From the NCBI RefSeq assembly GCF_015864665.1, contig NZ_JADYWU010000001.1:868001-932000 (forward strand): DNA of 64,000 nucleotides, written 5' to 3'. A model generated the notes under the pieces. That model was not told the DNA's origin. It saw only the letters and a program-made list of their open reading frames with translations, and did no database searches. The translations under genes were made by a program, and so were the position numbers. Of this stretch, positions 36,379-45,772 are shown piece by piece. The DNA comes from Salinibacterium sp. SWN167. GTDB lineage: Bacteria > Actinomycetota > Actinomycetes > Actinomycetales > Microbacteriaceae. The first letter of the stretch is position 1, and each line of letters opens with the position of its first letter.

Positions 36379-39287
36379 ATGGTGCTTCCGCTCTCGAGAG
36401 ATTCAGAGGACTCTTCGCGCTGGCGATCGATCTCGGCGCCGAGGCTGCGCAGAACATCCAGCACCATTCCGATGACGACGAGGTAGACCCCGATGTCGAA
36501 AATGGTGGAGGTAGAGAACTCAAGGTGGCCGAGCACGGGAATCGTGGTTTCGAAGAACGTGGAGGTAAGAGCATCCGCGCCGAGGAAGAGTGGCACGGTG
36601 GCGGTTCCCGCCGCGAGCACGAGCCCGACGCCCAGGATGCGCCCCGCATCGAACGGCGCTGCTGCGCCGAGCTCGTAGCGTCCACCGGCGAGGTATCGAC
36701 CGGCGAGCGCGAGTCCCGCCACGAGACCGGCGGCGAACCCGCCTCCCGGCAAATTGTGGCCAGCGAACAAGAGGTAGATCGACAGCACGATCAGGGGGTG
36801 GAAGAGCAGGCGAATAACAACTTCGAGGAGAATCGACCGGTTTTCGGGAGCCAACTTGCGGCCCGCGAGTAGCCACGCGGTGCGAGTCGACGGGTCTTGA
36901 ACACCGGGCAGGTACTCGGAGGACACGATTTCGCGTGATGGCTTGAGTCGAGCGCGGATCGTGCCGCGGGCACGGGTTTCGGAGACACGGGGCAGGTTGT
37001 CGGTGCGGCTGCGCAAGAACACCAGACTGGCGACGCCGGTCGCGGCAGCCACGATCACCGAGAGTTCTCCGAGCGTGTCCCAACCGCGGATGTCGACGAG
37101 CACGACGTTAACCACGTTGCGGCCGTGACCGATCTCGTACGCGAGTTCAGGCAGTGACACGGAGATGGGATCTGCACTTCGGGCGCCAAGCGCGACGATG
37201 GCGACGATGCCCATAAGGAGGCCGACGGAGAGGCCAACGGCAGCACGCAATACGCGTCGCGAACTGCCGTGCGCTTTGCCCAAGCGAGCAGGCAGTCGTC
37301 GCAGCACCAGCACGAAGGCAATCAGGGTGACGGTCTCGACCAACACTTGAGTGAGAGCGATATCGGGAGCGCCGTGGAATGCGAATAACGCGGCCATGCC
37401 ATACCCCACGACTCCCACGAGCACAGCGGCTTGGAACCGCTTCTGGGCGCCGAGTAGGGCGAGGGCGGCAACGATCATGACGGTGCCGACGGCGAGTTGC
37501 CCTGGGCTGTCGAAGAGTCGGATGGAATCGGGCCACGTGCGATTCAGCGCCAGCGTGCTGCCTACCGAGCCGACCATCACGAGCAGGATGACGGTGAGAT
37601 AGAACGGCAGCGAACCTCGCTGCGTAGTGGCTGTCACTCGCAAGGCAATACGGTCGAGCGTGCGCAGGCCGGAGCGGTACAGCTTGTTCGAGTCGACTAG
37701 CGAGGGCACTCGGGACTGGAGACTGAAGACCTGGGTGCGTGCCCAGAAGAGTGCGAGGCCGCCGAGCAACGTGGCGGCCGAGACAAAGAAGGCGGCGTCG
37801 AAGCCATGCCAGAGCTTGAGGGAATACTCGTAGCCTTCTGAGGCGAACTGCTGCGAATAGCCTTCGAGCACGGTTCCGATGGTGCCGAAGAGCGGGGCAA
37901 GAACGAGACCGGTGAGCGCGAGAATTGCCGGCGACGACAGGAACCAGACATTCTCATGCAGCGGCCGCACTGTCTCGACTCCGTCTTTACGAGCGAAGGC
38001 ACCCCAGAGGAAACGTGCGCTGTAGGCCACAGTGAGGGTAGATCCCACGGCGACTCCGATGACCGCGATCCATCCCAGCGCCGATCCCGCGCTCGCGCTT
38101 TCGAGGAAGCTGGCAAGAACAGCTTCCTTGGCGACGAACCCGGCGGTGAAGGGGATACCGGCCATTGACACTGCGGCGATGATCGCGACCGTGGCGAGGA
38201 ACGGGGCTTCGCGGCCAAGCCCGCTCAACTTGGTGAGGTCGCGTGTTCCCACACGGTGGTCAATGAGTCCGACGACCATGAACAGCGCCGCCTTGAAGAG
38301 AGCGTGAGCAAGAAGCAGCGCAACTCCAGCGAGAGCCGCGGTGCGAGAGCCAAAACTCACGACCGTCAGCAAGAACCCGAGCTGACTGACGGTGCCATAG
38401 GCAAGCAAAAGTTTGAGGTCGACTTGGGTGAGCGCGCGCCATCCGCCCACCAACATCGTGAAGACTCCCAAGCCGAGGAGCAGCGGCTGCCACCCCGGGG
38501 TTTCAGCGAACCCGGGTGCCAGGCGAGCGATGAGATAGATGCCTGCCTGCACCATCGCGGCAGCGTGCAGATAGGCGCTGACCGGAGTGGGCGCGGCCAT
38601 CGCCGAGGGCAGCCAAAACTGGAACGGAACGATTGCTGACTTGCTGAGCGCGCCCACGAGAATCAGCATGATCGCGATGGTGACCGCGGTTCCCTCGGGG
38701 GCAAGGTCGACGAGCCGCGCCAGGCTGGCAGTGCCGGTGCGTTCGGCCAGCATGACGAGCCCGACCAACATCACGAGCCCACCGGCGGTTGTGACGATGA
38801 GGGCCTGCATCGCAGCGATGCGGCTCGCGAGCCGACCGGTGTTATGGCCAATAAGGAGGAAGGAGAACACCGTCGTGGCTTCCCACAGGATGAAGAGCAA
38901 GTAGACGTTGTCGGCGATCACGAGCCCGTACATGGTGCCGGTGAAGGCGAGGAAGACGGCCGCGAAACGACCAAGCCCCTCTTCAGAAGCAGCGAAATAC
39001 TTGATGCAGTAGAGCATCACGAGCGTGCCGACGCCGGTGACGACGAGGGCAAGCAGCCACGAGAGGGTGTCGACCCGAAAGCTGAGATCGAGGTGCAGTT
39101 GGGAGATCCATGGAATGGTCTCCGTTGGCGGAGTATCCGCGAGAACGGCGGGAGTCTGCAGCAGAGTGTAGATAAATGCCGCTGCGGGAATGATGGCCGT
39201 GATGAAGAAAACACGAACACCAACTCGGCGGGTGAGCGCAGGGATCACCAGGGAAACGAGCGCGAACGCACCGAGCAGCACTATCAC
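36375..39287 (-). CDS. mnhA: Mrp Na+/H+ antiporter subunit A with MnhB fused at the C-terminus
   Basis: A 970-residue subunit. The N-terminal ~620 residues are the NuoL-like proton channel (FILWEATTVFSFLLIGHN, KSAIVPFQFWLPSAMAAPTP). A DUF4040 segment (FHGAPDIALTQVLVETVTL) follows, and the C-terminal ~130 residues are MnhB (YLLFAGHNLPGGGFAAGLVAG). GTG 39287 has GGAGAG 5 bases upstream; an open frame continues upstream but is low-complexity and non-homologous. It is first in the operon A(B)-C-D-E-F-G, all joined by ATGA overlaps. Confidence 0.95.
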   Translation of the reverse strand: MIVLLGAFALVSLVIPALTRRVGVRVFFITAIIPAAAFIYTLLQTPAVLADTPPTETIPWISQLHLDLSFRVDTLSWLLALVVTGVGTLVMLYCIKYFAASEEGLGRFAAVFLAFTGTMYGLVIADNVYLLFILWEATTVFSFLLIGHNTGRLASRIAAMQALIVTTAGGLVMLVGLVMLAERTGTASLARLVDLAPEGTAVTIAIMLILVGALSKSAIVPFQFWLPSAMAAPTPVSAYLHAAAMVQAGIYLIARLAPGFAETPGWQPLLLGLGVFTMLVGGWRALTQVDLKLLLAYGTVSQLGFLLTVVSFGSRTAALAGVALLLAHALFKAALFMVVGLIDHRVGTRDLTKLSGLGREAPFLATVAIIAAVSMAGIPFTAGFVAKEAVLASFLESASAGSALGWIAVIGVAVGSTLTVAYSARFLWGAFARKDGVETVRPLHENVWFLSSPAILALTGLVLAPLFGTIGTVLEGYSQQFASEGYEYSLKLWHGFDAAFFVSAATLLGGLALFWARTQVFSLQSRVPSLVDSNKLYRSGLRTLDRIALRVTATTQRGSLPFYLTVILLVMVGSVGSTLALNRTWPDSIRLFDSPGQLAVGTVMIVAALALLGAQKRFQAAVLVGVVGYGMAALFAFHGAPDIALTQVLVETVTLIAFVLVLRRLPARLGKAHGSSRRVLRAAVGLSVGLLMGIVAIVALGARSADPISVSLPELAYEIGHGRNVVNVVLVDIRGWDTLGELSVIVAAATGVASLVFLRSRTDNLPRVSETRARGTIRARLKPSREIVSSEYLPGVQDPSTRTAWLLAGRKLAPENRSILLEVVIRLLFHPLIVLSIYLLFAGHNLPGGGFAAGLVAGLALAGRYLAGGRYELGAAAPFDAGRILGVGLVLAAGTATVPLFLGADALTSTFFETTIPVLGHLEFSTSTIFDIGVYLVVIGMVLDVLRSLGAEIDRQREESSESLESGSTI

Positions 39288-39351
39288 GGGGCTCTCCGCT
39301 TCGAGCTGGGGCTGGAACCGTGCGGATTCAGTGCAGTTCTCCCTTAGAGTG

Positions 39352-39369
39352 CTCGATCTGGTGATCGAG
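39352..39369. promoter_or_regulatory. Inverted repeat between mnhA and nagB
   Basis: CTCGATC-TGGT-GATCGAG, a perfect 7-base-arm palindrome in the 273-base divergent intergenic region, 65 bases upstream of mnhA and 190 upstream of nagB. It could be an operator for the antiporter operon. The rest of this gap holds only a TAAGGT box near nagB. Confidence 0.35.
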
Positions 39370-39560
39370 TGCTGCAGTACAGCCGGGGCGAGTGGCGTTG
39401 CAGCAGAGTGGCGAGATGGTCGGTGTCTTCGTCTCGAACATTCTACCGGACGAATATCTGGACGGGTGATGAAGGTGACGACGCGAGTGCTGCGCTCATT
39501 CGCAGAGACCACTTCGCCAATCCTCCCGCGATCGCACCGGGTAGCTCTAAGGTCGATGGC

Positions 39561-40334
39561 ATGGCTGAGGTAGTAATCGTTGATGACAAACACGCGGCGG
39601 GCGAAGTCGCTGCAGACCTCATCGAGGCACTCGTGCGCCGCACCCCGGATGCTGTCCTCGGCCTAGCGACCGGGTCGACGCCCTTAACAACGTGGGCTGC
39701 GCTCGCGGCTCGCGCCCTCGATCTTTCCGCTGTGCGGGGTTTTGCTCTCGATGAATATGTCGGATTGCCTGCGGGGCATCCCGAGAGCTACCGCTCGGTG
39801 ATCACGCGCGAAGTTGTTGAACCGCTCGGGTTAACACCGGAGCTCGTGCAGGTGCCTGCCGAGAGTGGCCCCATCGAGACCGCGGGTGACGACTACGAGC
39901 GCGCGATCGTCGCGGTGGGTGGCGTCGACCTGCAAATTCTCGGAATCGGTTCGACGGGCCACATCGGCTTCAACGAACCCGGATCCTCGTTCGCCTCACT
40001 CACCCGCGTCAAGACCCTCACTCAGCAGACGCGACTCGACAATGCGCGCTTCTTCGATTCGCCCGACGACGTGCCGCGGCACTGCATCACGCAGGGGCTC
40101 GGCACCATCCAGCGTGCGGGGCATCTGGTGCTGCTGGCGTTTGGCGAAGCGAAGGCGACGGCGCTCGCGGGGGCGGTCGAGGGGCCGGTGACCGCGAGCC
40201 TGCCGGGATCGGCAATTCAGTTGCACTCCACCGTCACGGTGATTGTGGACGAGGCTGCGGCATCCGAACTGAAGTTTGCCGACTACTACCGCTACTCCTG
40301 GGAGAACCGCCTCGACTGGGAGAGGCTGCGCTAA
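39561..40334 (+). CDS. nagB: Glucosamine-6-phosphate deaminase
   Basis: A 257-residue enzyme that isomerises and deaminates glucosamine-6-phosphate to fructose-6-phosphate and ammonia. Motifs: LGLATGSTPLTTW, FALDEYVGLP (catalytic Asp), and ILGIGSTGHIGFNEPGSSF with the catalytic His. ATG 39561 is preceded by TAAGGT at -13 to -8, suggesting a leaderless start. nagA lies 2.7 kb away on the other strand with unrelated genes between them, so they are not one operon. Confidence 0.94.
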   Translation: MAEVVIVDDKHAAGEVAADLIEALVRRTPDAVLGLATGSTPLTTWAALAARALDLSAVRGFALDEYVGLPAGHPESYRSVITREVVEPLGLTPELVQVPAESGPIETAGDDYERAIVAVGGVDLQILGIGSTGHIGFNEPGSSFASLTRVKTLTQQTRLDNARFFDSPDDVPRHCITQGLGTIQRAGHLVLLAFGEAKATALAGAVEGPVTASLPGSAIQLHSTVTVIVDEAAASELKFADYYRYSWENRLDWERLR

Positions 40335-40393
40335 AGCTCCCGACTTCGCCAGCGGCGACGCCTCGTGTCGGTACTCCGTGCCATCGTTAGCTC

Positions 40394-40936
40394 ATGACGA
40401 ACTATGTGGCGCTGCTTCGCGGCATCAATGTGGGCGGCTCGAATGTGATCAGCATGGGGGCGCTTAAAGAGTGCTTTACCGATGCCGACTTCGCGGACGT
40501 GCGCACCTACATTCAGAGCGGCAACGTCGTGTTCGCCTCAGACGCGCCGGGCAGCGCCGAGCTTGAAGTCGAAATTGAGCGGATGCTGCGCGAGCGCTTG
40601 GGCGCAGACATCCTCGCTGTCGTGCGCTCCGACGACGAATTCGCGGCCACCATTGCGGCGGCCCCGAGCGATCACGGTTCCGCGGAGCTGCTGAGTGATG
40701 TGCTCTTTCTCAAACGCCCTCTCACCGCAGCGGAAGCACTCACCCTCGTGCCCGAACTCAACGAACAGGTTGACTCTGTCTCAGTAGGCCCCGATGCGCT
40801 CTACTTCTCACGCACCGTCGTCGACTCGGCGAGATCGCGCATCGACCGCCTGCGCGCTAATCGCCTCTCGAAGCGGATGACGGTGCGCAATTGGCGCACG
40901 ACGCTGAAGCTGCGCGACTTGCTCGACGGGGACTAG
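40394..40936 (+). CDS. DUF1697-family protein
   Basis: A 180-residue protein beginning YVALLRGINVGGSNVISMG, the DUF1697 signature, with FADVRTYIQSGNVVFAS and a conserved TVRNWRT near the end (residues ~165-171). The family is small, soluble and of unknown function. It ends in CTAG shared with the convergent purU. No clear Shine-Dalgarno sequence precedes ATG 40394. Confidence 0.87.
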   Translation: MTNYVALLRGINVGGSNVISMGALKECFTDADFADVRTYIQSGNVVFASDAPGSAELEVEIERMLRERLGADILAVVRSDDEFAATIAAAPSDHGSAELLSDVLFLKRPLTAAEALTLVPELNEQVDSVSVGPDALYFSRTVVDSARSRIDRLRANRLSKRMTVRNWRTTLKLRDLLDGD

Positions 40937-41787
40937 CGGAAGATGATCGTGCGCGCCCCGTCGAGCAGCACACGGTCTTCGGCGAACCACTTCACGGCTT
41001 GCGTGAGCGTGCGGCTTTCTTCGTCTTGACCGATCGATCTGAGTTCGCTTGACGTGCTGGCGTGGTCGACGCGCACCACGTTTTGCTCGATGATCGGGCC
41101 CTCGTCGAGGTCGCTCGTCACGAAGTGGGCGGTGGCGCCGATGAGCTTCACACCGCGAGCGTGCGCCTGCTTGTAGGGGTTCGCGCCCTTGAAGCCGGGC
41201 AAGAAAGAGTGGTGGATGTTGATGATCTTGCCGCTCAACTGCTCGCACAGTTCGGGGGAGAGGATCTGCATGTAGCGGGCCAGCACCACAAGTTCGATGT
41301 CGTGCTCTTCGACAACCTCGAGGATGCGTTCTTCGAAGGCCAGCTTCTGGCCGGGCGTCGTGACAGCGTGCGACTCGAACGGCACCTCATAGAACTCGGC
41401 GAGCGAGCCCAAATCGGGGTGGTTACTCATGATCAGCGGCAGGTCGATCGGCAGCTGGCCAGCGCGCTGGCGGTAGAGAAGGTCGTTGACGCAGTGTCCG
41501 GCCTTGGATGCGAGTACGAGCGTGCGCAGCGGGCGCCCCACCACGTCGAGTTGCCATTCCATCGCGTACCGCTCGGTCACGGGGGCGAGGGCTTTCTCGA
41601 AAACCTCGCGCGGAGCATCCGACTGCACCTGCAAGCGCATAAAGAAGCGCCCGGTGTCTCCGCTGGAGAACTGCTGCGATTCGGTGATGTTGCCGCCGGC
41701 CTCAACAATGGCGCCACTGATGGCGTGAACGATGCCGGGCTTGTCATCACAAGTGAGGGTTACGATCCAATGCGTTGAGGTAGTCAC
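40933..41787 (-). CDS. purU: Formyltetrahydrofolate deformylase
   Basis: A 284-residue enzyme that hydrolyses 10-formyl-THF to THF and formate, balancing the one-carbon pool. The N-terminal ACT domain (residues 8-85, DKPGIVHAISGAIVEAGGNI) senses Met/Gly in E. coli. The C-terminal formyltransferase fold has NIHHSFLPGFKGANPY and a late DEGPIIEQ. It starts at GTG 41787 with TACGCT exactly at -12 to -7. It is divergent from the MFS gene by 40 bases, so promoters overlap. Confidence 0.94.
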   Translation of the reverse strand: MTTSTHWIVTLTCDDKPGIVHAISGAIVEAGGNITESQQFSSGDTGRFFMRLQVQSDAPREVFEKALAPVTERYAMEWQLDVVGRPLRTLVLASKAGHCVNDLLYRQRAGQLPIDLPLIMSNHPDLGSLAEFYEVPFESHAVTTPGQKLAFEERILEVVEEHDIELVVLARYMQILSPELCEQLSGKIINIHHSFLPGFKGANPYKQAHARGVKLIGATAHFVTSDLDEGPIIEQNVVRVDHASTSSELRSIGQDEESRTLTQAVKWFAEDRVLLDGARTIIFR

Positions 41788-41827
41788 TGATTTAGCGTAC
41801 CGGTGCTGGCGGTAGAGTTAGTCAAAC

Positions 41828-43081
41828 ATGAGCACGTCACGCACTTCTTCGCCCGCCTCCTCTCAGGCATTTCCGTGGGCAGGCCTCTTCACTCTCTCTG
41901 CACTGATCTTCACTTCGGTCACGAGCGAATGGTTACCCACCGGATTGCTGCCCGAAATCGCCGCCGAGCTCTCTGTCTCGGAGTCGCAGGTGGGCTTGCT
42001 CATCACGATCTTCGCCGCGACTGTTGTGATCTCCACGGCTCCGCTCGCCGCTCTCACGCGCAACCAGCCCCGCAAGAAGCTCGTCATCATCGTGCTGATT
42101 GTCTTTGTGATTGGTAACTTGCTCGCCGCTGTGGCACCCAACTATGCGGTGCTCGTGATCGCCCGCATTATCGGTGGGCTGTCGCACGGACTGTTCTGGG
42201 CCGTGGTCGGCGCCTACTCGGCGCACCTCGTTCCGCCGCACCAGGTTGGCCGCGCCGTTGCCGTCACGAGCGCGGGTGCGACCGCCGCCTTCGTGCTCGG
42301 AGTGCCCGTCGGTACCGCTCTCGGTCACGCCCTCGGCTGGCGCTTGGCCTTCGTCGTGATTGCGATCATCATCGCGGCGCTCACGATTATGGTCGTGCGC
42401 ATTTTGCCGCCCGTCGATCACCAGCAGCCCCTCGCCACGGGCGAAATCTCGATCCCGCTACGCAAAGACCGGTCGGTTCCCGGCGTCATCTACGTCTGCA
42501 TCTTGGTGGCGCTCGTGATGCTCGGCCACAACCTCTTCTATACCTACATCGTTCCGTACCTGATTGGCCCGGCCGGAATCGACACCGGCGCCGTCGCTGG
42601 GGTTCTCCTGCTCTTCGGTGCCGCCGGCGCCCTCGGTCTCGCGCTTGCCGGTCTCTTGGTCGACCGCTTCCCGCGCAGCATCATCCCCGTCACGGTTGCC
42701 CTCGTCGCGATCTGCGCCGCGCTGCTCGGCCTATTCCCCGCCGAGCCCGCCATCATGTTCACCGTCATCATTGTCTGGGGAACGGCCTTCGGCGGTGTTC
42801 CCGCCATGATGCAAACACGACTCTTGCAGCTGGCCTCACCGCGCATGCGCGATGTCGGCTCGGCCTACCTCACGACCTCGTTCAACATCGGTATCGGCGG
42901 TGGAGCGCTCGTGGGCGGCATCCTGCTCGACAACCACGGGGTTATCTCGTTGCCCTACGTTGACGCCGGCATTCTGGGCGTTGCGGTGGTCTTTGCGATC
43001 ATCGGTGGCGAGCTACTCAGACGGCGAGGCGCGAAGGCTGCGGCAATTCGCGACCAGCAGCCCACACCGCCCGCACCCTAA
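41828..43081 (+). CDS. Major facilitator superfamily efflux transporter
   Basis: A 417-residue, 12-helix MFS protein of the DHA1 type, resembling arabinose/drug efflux proteins. The opening TSEWLPTGLLPEIAAELSVS matches the AraJ/YdhP branch, and a conserved RIIGGLSHGLFWAVVG follows. The substrate is unknown. A TAGAGT box lies 10-15 bases before ATG 41828. The last 65 bases overlap the 3' end of nagA on the other strand, so both C-termini are encoded by the same DNA. Confidence 0.9.
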   Translation: MSTSRTSSPASSQAFPWAGLFTLSALIFTSVTSEWLPTGLLPEIAAELSVSESQVGLLITIFAATVVISTAPLAALTRNQPRKKLVIIVLIVFVIGNLLAAVAPNYAVLVIARIIGGLSHGLFWAVVGAYSAHLVPPHQVGRAVAVTSAGATAAFVLGVPVGTALGHALGWRLAFVVIAIIIAALTIMVVRILPPVDHQQPLATGEISIPLRKDRSVPGVIYVCILVALVMLGHNLFYTYIVPYLIGPAGIDTGAVAGVLLLFGAAGALGLALAGLLVDRFPRSIIPVTVALVAICAALLGLFPAEPAIMFTVIIVWGTAFGGVPAMMQTRLLQLASPRMRDVGSAYLTTSFNIGIGGGALVGGILLDNHGVISLPYVDAGILGVAVVFAIIGGELLRRRGAKAAAIRDQQPTPPAP

Positions 43082-44189
43082 GGTCGGCATCGAGTAGCAC
43101 GGCGTCGGCGGCAAATCCGGGAGCAAGCGACCCGAGGTCGCCTTCGCGCCCTATTGCCCGGGCAGGAATAGCGGTGGCCGCGGCAACAGCCTGCGGCAGG
43201 CTCAAGCTCACATCGGTCACCGCGCGACGTACCGCGGCATCCATGGTGAGAGTGGAACCGGCAATAGCGCCGTTATCGCTCAAGCGGGCAACGCCGTCGG
43301 TCACCGTGACATCGAGCGAGCCGAGTAGATAATGTCCGTCGCCGGCGCAGGTTGCCGCCATCGCATCAGTAACCAGCGCGATGCGGCCGGGGGCCGAAGC
43401 GAACAACATTTTTACGACATCAGGATGCACGTGCACGCCGTCGTTGATGACCTCGAGCGTGACGCCCGGAGAGTGAAAGGCTGCAGCCACCGGGCCGGGA
43501 GCTCGGTGGTGGATCTCACGCATGGCATTGAACGCGTGGGTCAAGATGCTCGCGCCAGCCTCAAACGCGGATCGGGTCTCGGCGTAGGTGGCGGCAGTGT
43601 GGCCAATCGCTACGCGTACATCGGCGGCGACGAATTGGGCGACAGCCTCAGCGCCGCCGGGGAGTTCTGGGGCCAACGTGATCTGGCGAAGCGTTCCATC
43701 GGCGGCGGTCAGCAGCTGCTCGATCTCGGTCGCCGTAGGAGTGCGAAGCGCGGCCGGATTGTGTGCACCACGGAACCCCTGATCGATAAACGGACCTTCG
43801 AGGTGGCTGCCCAATACGAGGGGATCCCGGTGGGTGAGCTCAGCAACCTCGCCCAGCCGCTCGACAAGACGTTCGTGGCCATCGCTAATGAGCGAAAGAA
43901 CAGAGCGGGTGGTTCCGTGGCTGCGGTGGGCGGCAAGCGCCGTCGTGATGGCGTCTATTCCGTCATCGAACGAGACACCGTCGGCGCCGTGACAGTGGAT
44001 GTCGATAAAGCCGGGAGTAAGAAAATCGCCGTTGGCGTCGGTGACGAGGGTGGCGGCATCCGCTTGCTCGCGCCAGGAGTCACCGGTACCCGTTGCGCCA
44101 ATGCTGTCGCCCGTGAACCCTACCCACGCGTTATCGCGCTGCACACCGTCGCTCACGAGCGTTGCGGAGTGGATGATGCGGGTAAACAT
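43017..44189 (-). CDS. nagA: N-acetylglucosamine-6-phosphate deacetylase
   Basis: A ~390-residue amidohydrolase that removes acetate from GlcNAc-6-phosphate to feed NagB. Metal and catalytic motifs are visible: GFIDIHCHGADG, SHLEGPFID (metal Glu), AIGHTAATYAE, LTHAFNAM, DGVHVHP and VTDAMAAT (catalytic Asp). I chose ATG 44189 with GGA about 5 bases upstream; ATG 44198 in frame is equally possible. The 220-base upstream gap to glyA contains one AGACCACT that looks like half of a DasR site, but no full palindrome. The 3' end overlaps the MFS gene by 65 bases. Confidence 0.93.
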   Translation of the reverse strand: MFTRIIHSATLVSDGVQRDNAWVGFTGDSIGATGTGDSWREQADAATLVTDANGDFLTPGFIDIHCHGADGVSFDDGIDAITTALAAHRSHGTTRSVLSLISDGHERLVERLGEVAELTHRDPLVLGSHLEGPFIDQGFRGAHNPAALRTPTATEIEQLLTAADGTLRQITLAPELPGGAEAVAQFVAADVRVAIGHTAATYAETRSAFEAGASILTHAFNAMREIHHRAPGPVAAAFHSPGVTLEVINDGVHVHPDVVKMLFASAPGRIALVTDAMAATCAGDGHYLLGSLDVTVTDGVARLSDNGAIAGSTLTMDAAVRRAVTDVSLSLPQAVAAATAIPARAIGREGDLGSLAPGFAADAVLLDADLRVRAVWAAGRELPQPSRLAV

Positions 44190-44410
44190 GGGGTCCATTC
44201 GGGGGAGTGAGAGCGCTCTGGCGCGGTTCCTGAGCGGCGGCGATGTAGTCCAAAGTCTGACAGAAATAGGGGGTATCTCAAGGCTCAGTTAGACCACTTG
44301 AAGGACAGACTTCTTTCCTACCGCGCGGAAAGATGGCACACACTGACTGCTTGCGTTGAGCGTTCACCCGGTATCTTGGAAGTATCCACCCCGTCGCAAG
44401 GAGATCATCT

Positions 44411-45694
44411 GTGTCAACGTTCCTCTCGCCTCTCTCTGAGGTAGACCCTGAGATCGCTGCGGTGCTCGCTCAAGAGCTCGACCGTCAGCGCAACACTCTC
44501 GAGATGATCGCGAGTGAGAACTTCGTTCCGCGCGCCGTTCTTGAGGCACAGGGTTCGGTTCTCACCAACAAGTACGCCGAGGGTTACCCGGGGCGTCGCT
44601 ACTACGGCGGCTGCGAATTTGTGGATATTGCTGAGAAGCTCGCCATCGATCGCGCCAAGAGCCTCTTCGGTTCCGCGTTCGCTAACGTTCAGCCCCACTC
44701 GGGTGCGTCGGCCAACGCCGCCGTTCTGTCGGCTATCGCTAAGCCCGGCGACCGCATCCTCGGCCTTTCGCTCGATCACGGTGGGCACCTCACGCACGGT
44801 ATGCGTTTGAACTTCTCCGGCAAGCTTTACGAAGCTCACGCTTACGGCGTGAACGAAGAGACCGGCGTTCTTGATATGGCGGATGTTCGTGCCAAGGCCA
44901 TTGAGGTTCAGCCGCAGGTCATCATCGCTGGGTGGTCGGCTTACTCGCGTCAGCTCGACTTTGCTGAGTTCCGTTCGATCGCCGATGAAGTTGGAGCAGT
45001 GCTCTGGGTTGATATGGCGCACTTCGCTGGACTCGTTGCCGCTGGTCTGCACCCGAACCCCGTTCCTTTTGCGGATGTAGTGTCCTCGACTGTTCACAAG
45101 ACCATTGGTGGACCGCGCTCGGGCTTCATCCTCACGAACAACGTTGATATCGCCAAGAAGATCAACTCCAACGTGTTCCCCGGCCAGCAGGGCGGACCGC
45201 TCATGCATGTGATCGCCGCCAAGGCGACCGCCTTCATGCTGGCAGCATCCGATGATTTCAAGGATCGCCAGGAGCGCACCCTTCGTGGCGCCAAGCTTCT
45301 TGCTGAGCGTCTCGTTCAAGACGACATGACTGAGCTCGGCATTGATGTGCTCACGGGAGGCACCGACGTGCACCTCGTGCTCGTCGACCTGCGCAAGTCA
45401 GAACTCAATGGTCAAGAAGCCGAAGACCTGCTGCACTCGGTTGACATCACCGTCAACCGCAACGCTGTTCCTGCCGACCCGCGCCCGCCGATGGTGACCT
45501 CGGGTCTCCGCATCGGAACGCCGGCATTAGCAACCCGCGGATTCGGTGACGCCGAATTCACGGAGGTTGCCGACATCATCGCCGAAACTCTCAAGCCCGG
45601 GGCAGACCTTGCCGCGCTGCAGGCACGTTCGCGTGCGCTCGCCGATGCCTTCCCGCTCTACGAAGGCCTCGAGAGCCCCGGTAGCTGGGCCTAA
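44411..45694 (+). CDS. glyA: Serine hydroxymethyltransferase
   Basis: A 427-residue PLP enzyme that converts serine and THF to glycine and 5,10-methylene-THF. The PLP lysine is Lys230 in [13 protein letters not shown]. The N-terminal [18 protein letters not shown] and [15 protein letters not shown] are canonical. It starts at GTG 44411, 7 bases after AAGGAG. It supplies the one-carbon units used by PurN, PurH, FolD and PurU elsewhere in the window. A hairpin follows its stop. Confidence 0.97.
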   Translation: MSTFLSPLSEVDPEIAAVLAQELDRQRNTLEMIASENFVPRAVLEAQGSVLTNKYAEGYPGRRYYGGCEFVDIAEKLAIDRAKSLFGSAFANVQPHSGASANAAVLSAIAKPGDRILGLSLDHGGHLTHGMRLNFSGKLYEAHAYGVNEETGVLDMADVRAKAIEVQPQVIIAGWSAYSRQLDFAEFRSIADEVGAVLWVDMAHFAGLVAAGLHPNPVPFADVVSSTVHKTIGGPRSGFILTNNVDIAKKINSNVFPGQQGGPLMHVIAAKATAFMLAASDDFKDRQERTLRGAKLLAERLVQDDMTELGIDVLTGGTDVHLVLVDLRKSELNGQEAEDLLHSVDITVNRNAVPADPRPPMVTSGLRIGTPALATRGFGDAEFTEVADIIAETLKPGADLAALQARSRALADAFPLYEGLESPGSWA

Positions 45695-45726
45695 ATAACC
45701 CAGAACTGAGCTGAAACAGCCTGAAG

Positions 45727-45772
45727 CCAAAGACCTCGTCACCTTGTCATTGCGGCGGCGGGGTCTTTGGCG
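45727..45772. terminator. Hairpin between glyA and the convergent DeoR gene
   Basis: GCCAAAGACC (45727-45736) pairs with GGTCTTTGGC (45763-45772) across a 26-base loop. It spans nearly the whole gap between the convergent genes and ends in GTT on the plus strand. Confidence 0.6.

Noticed and set aside
44291-44298. AGACCACT resembling half of a DasR operator upstream of nagA
   Set aside because: The matching left half-site is absent (only about 2 of 8 bases fit), so one half-site by chance is likely.
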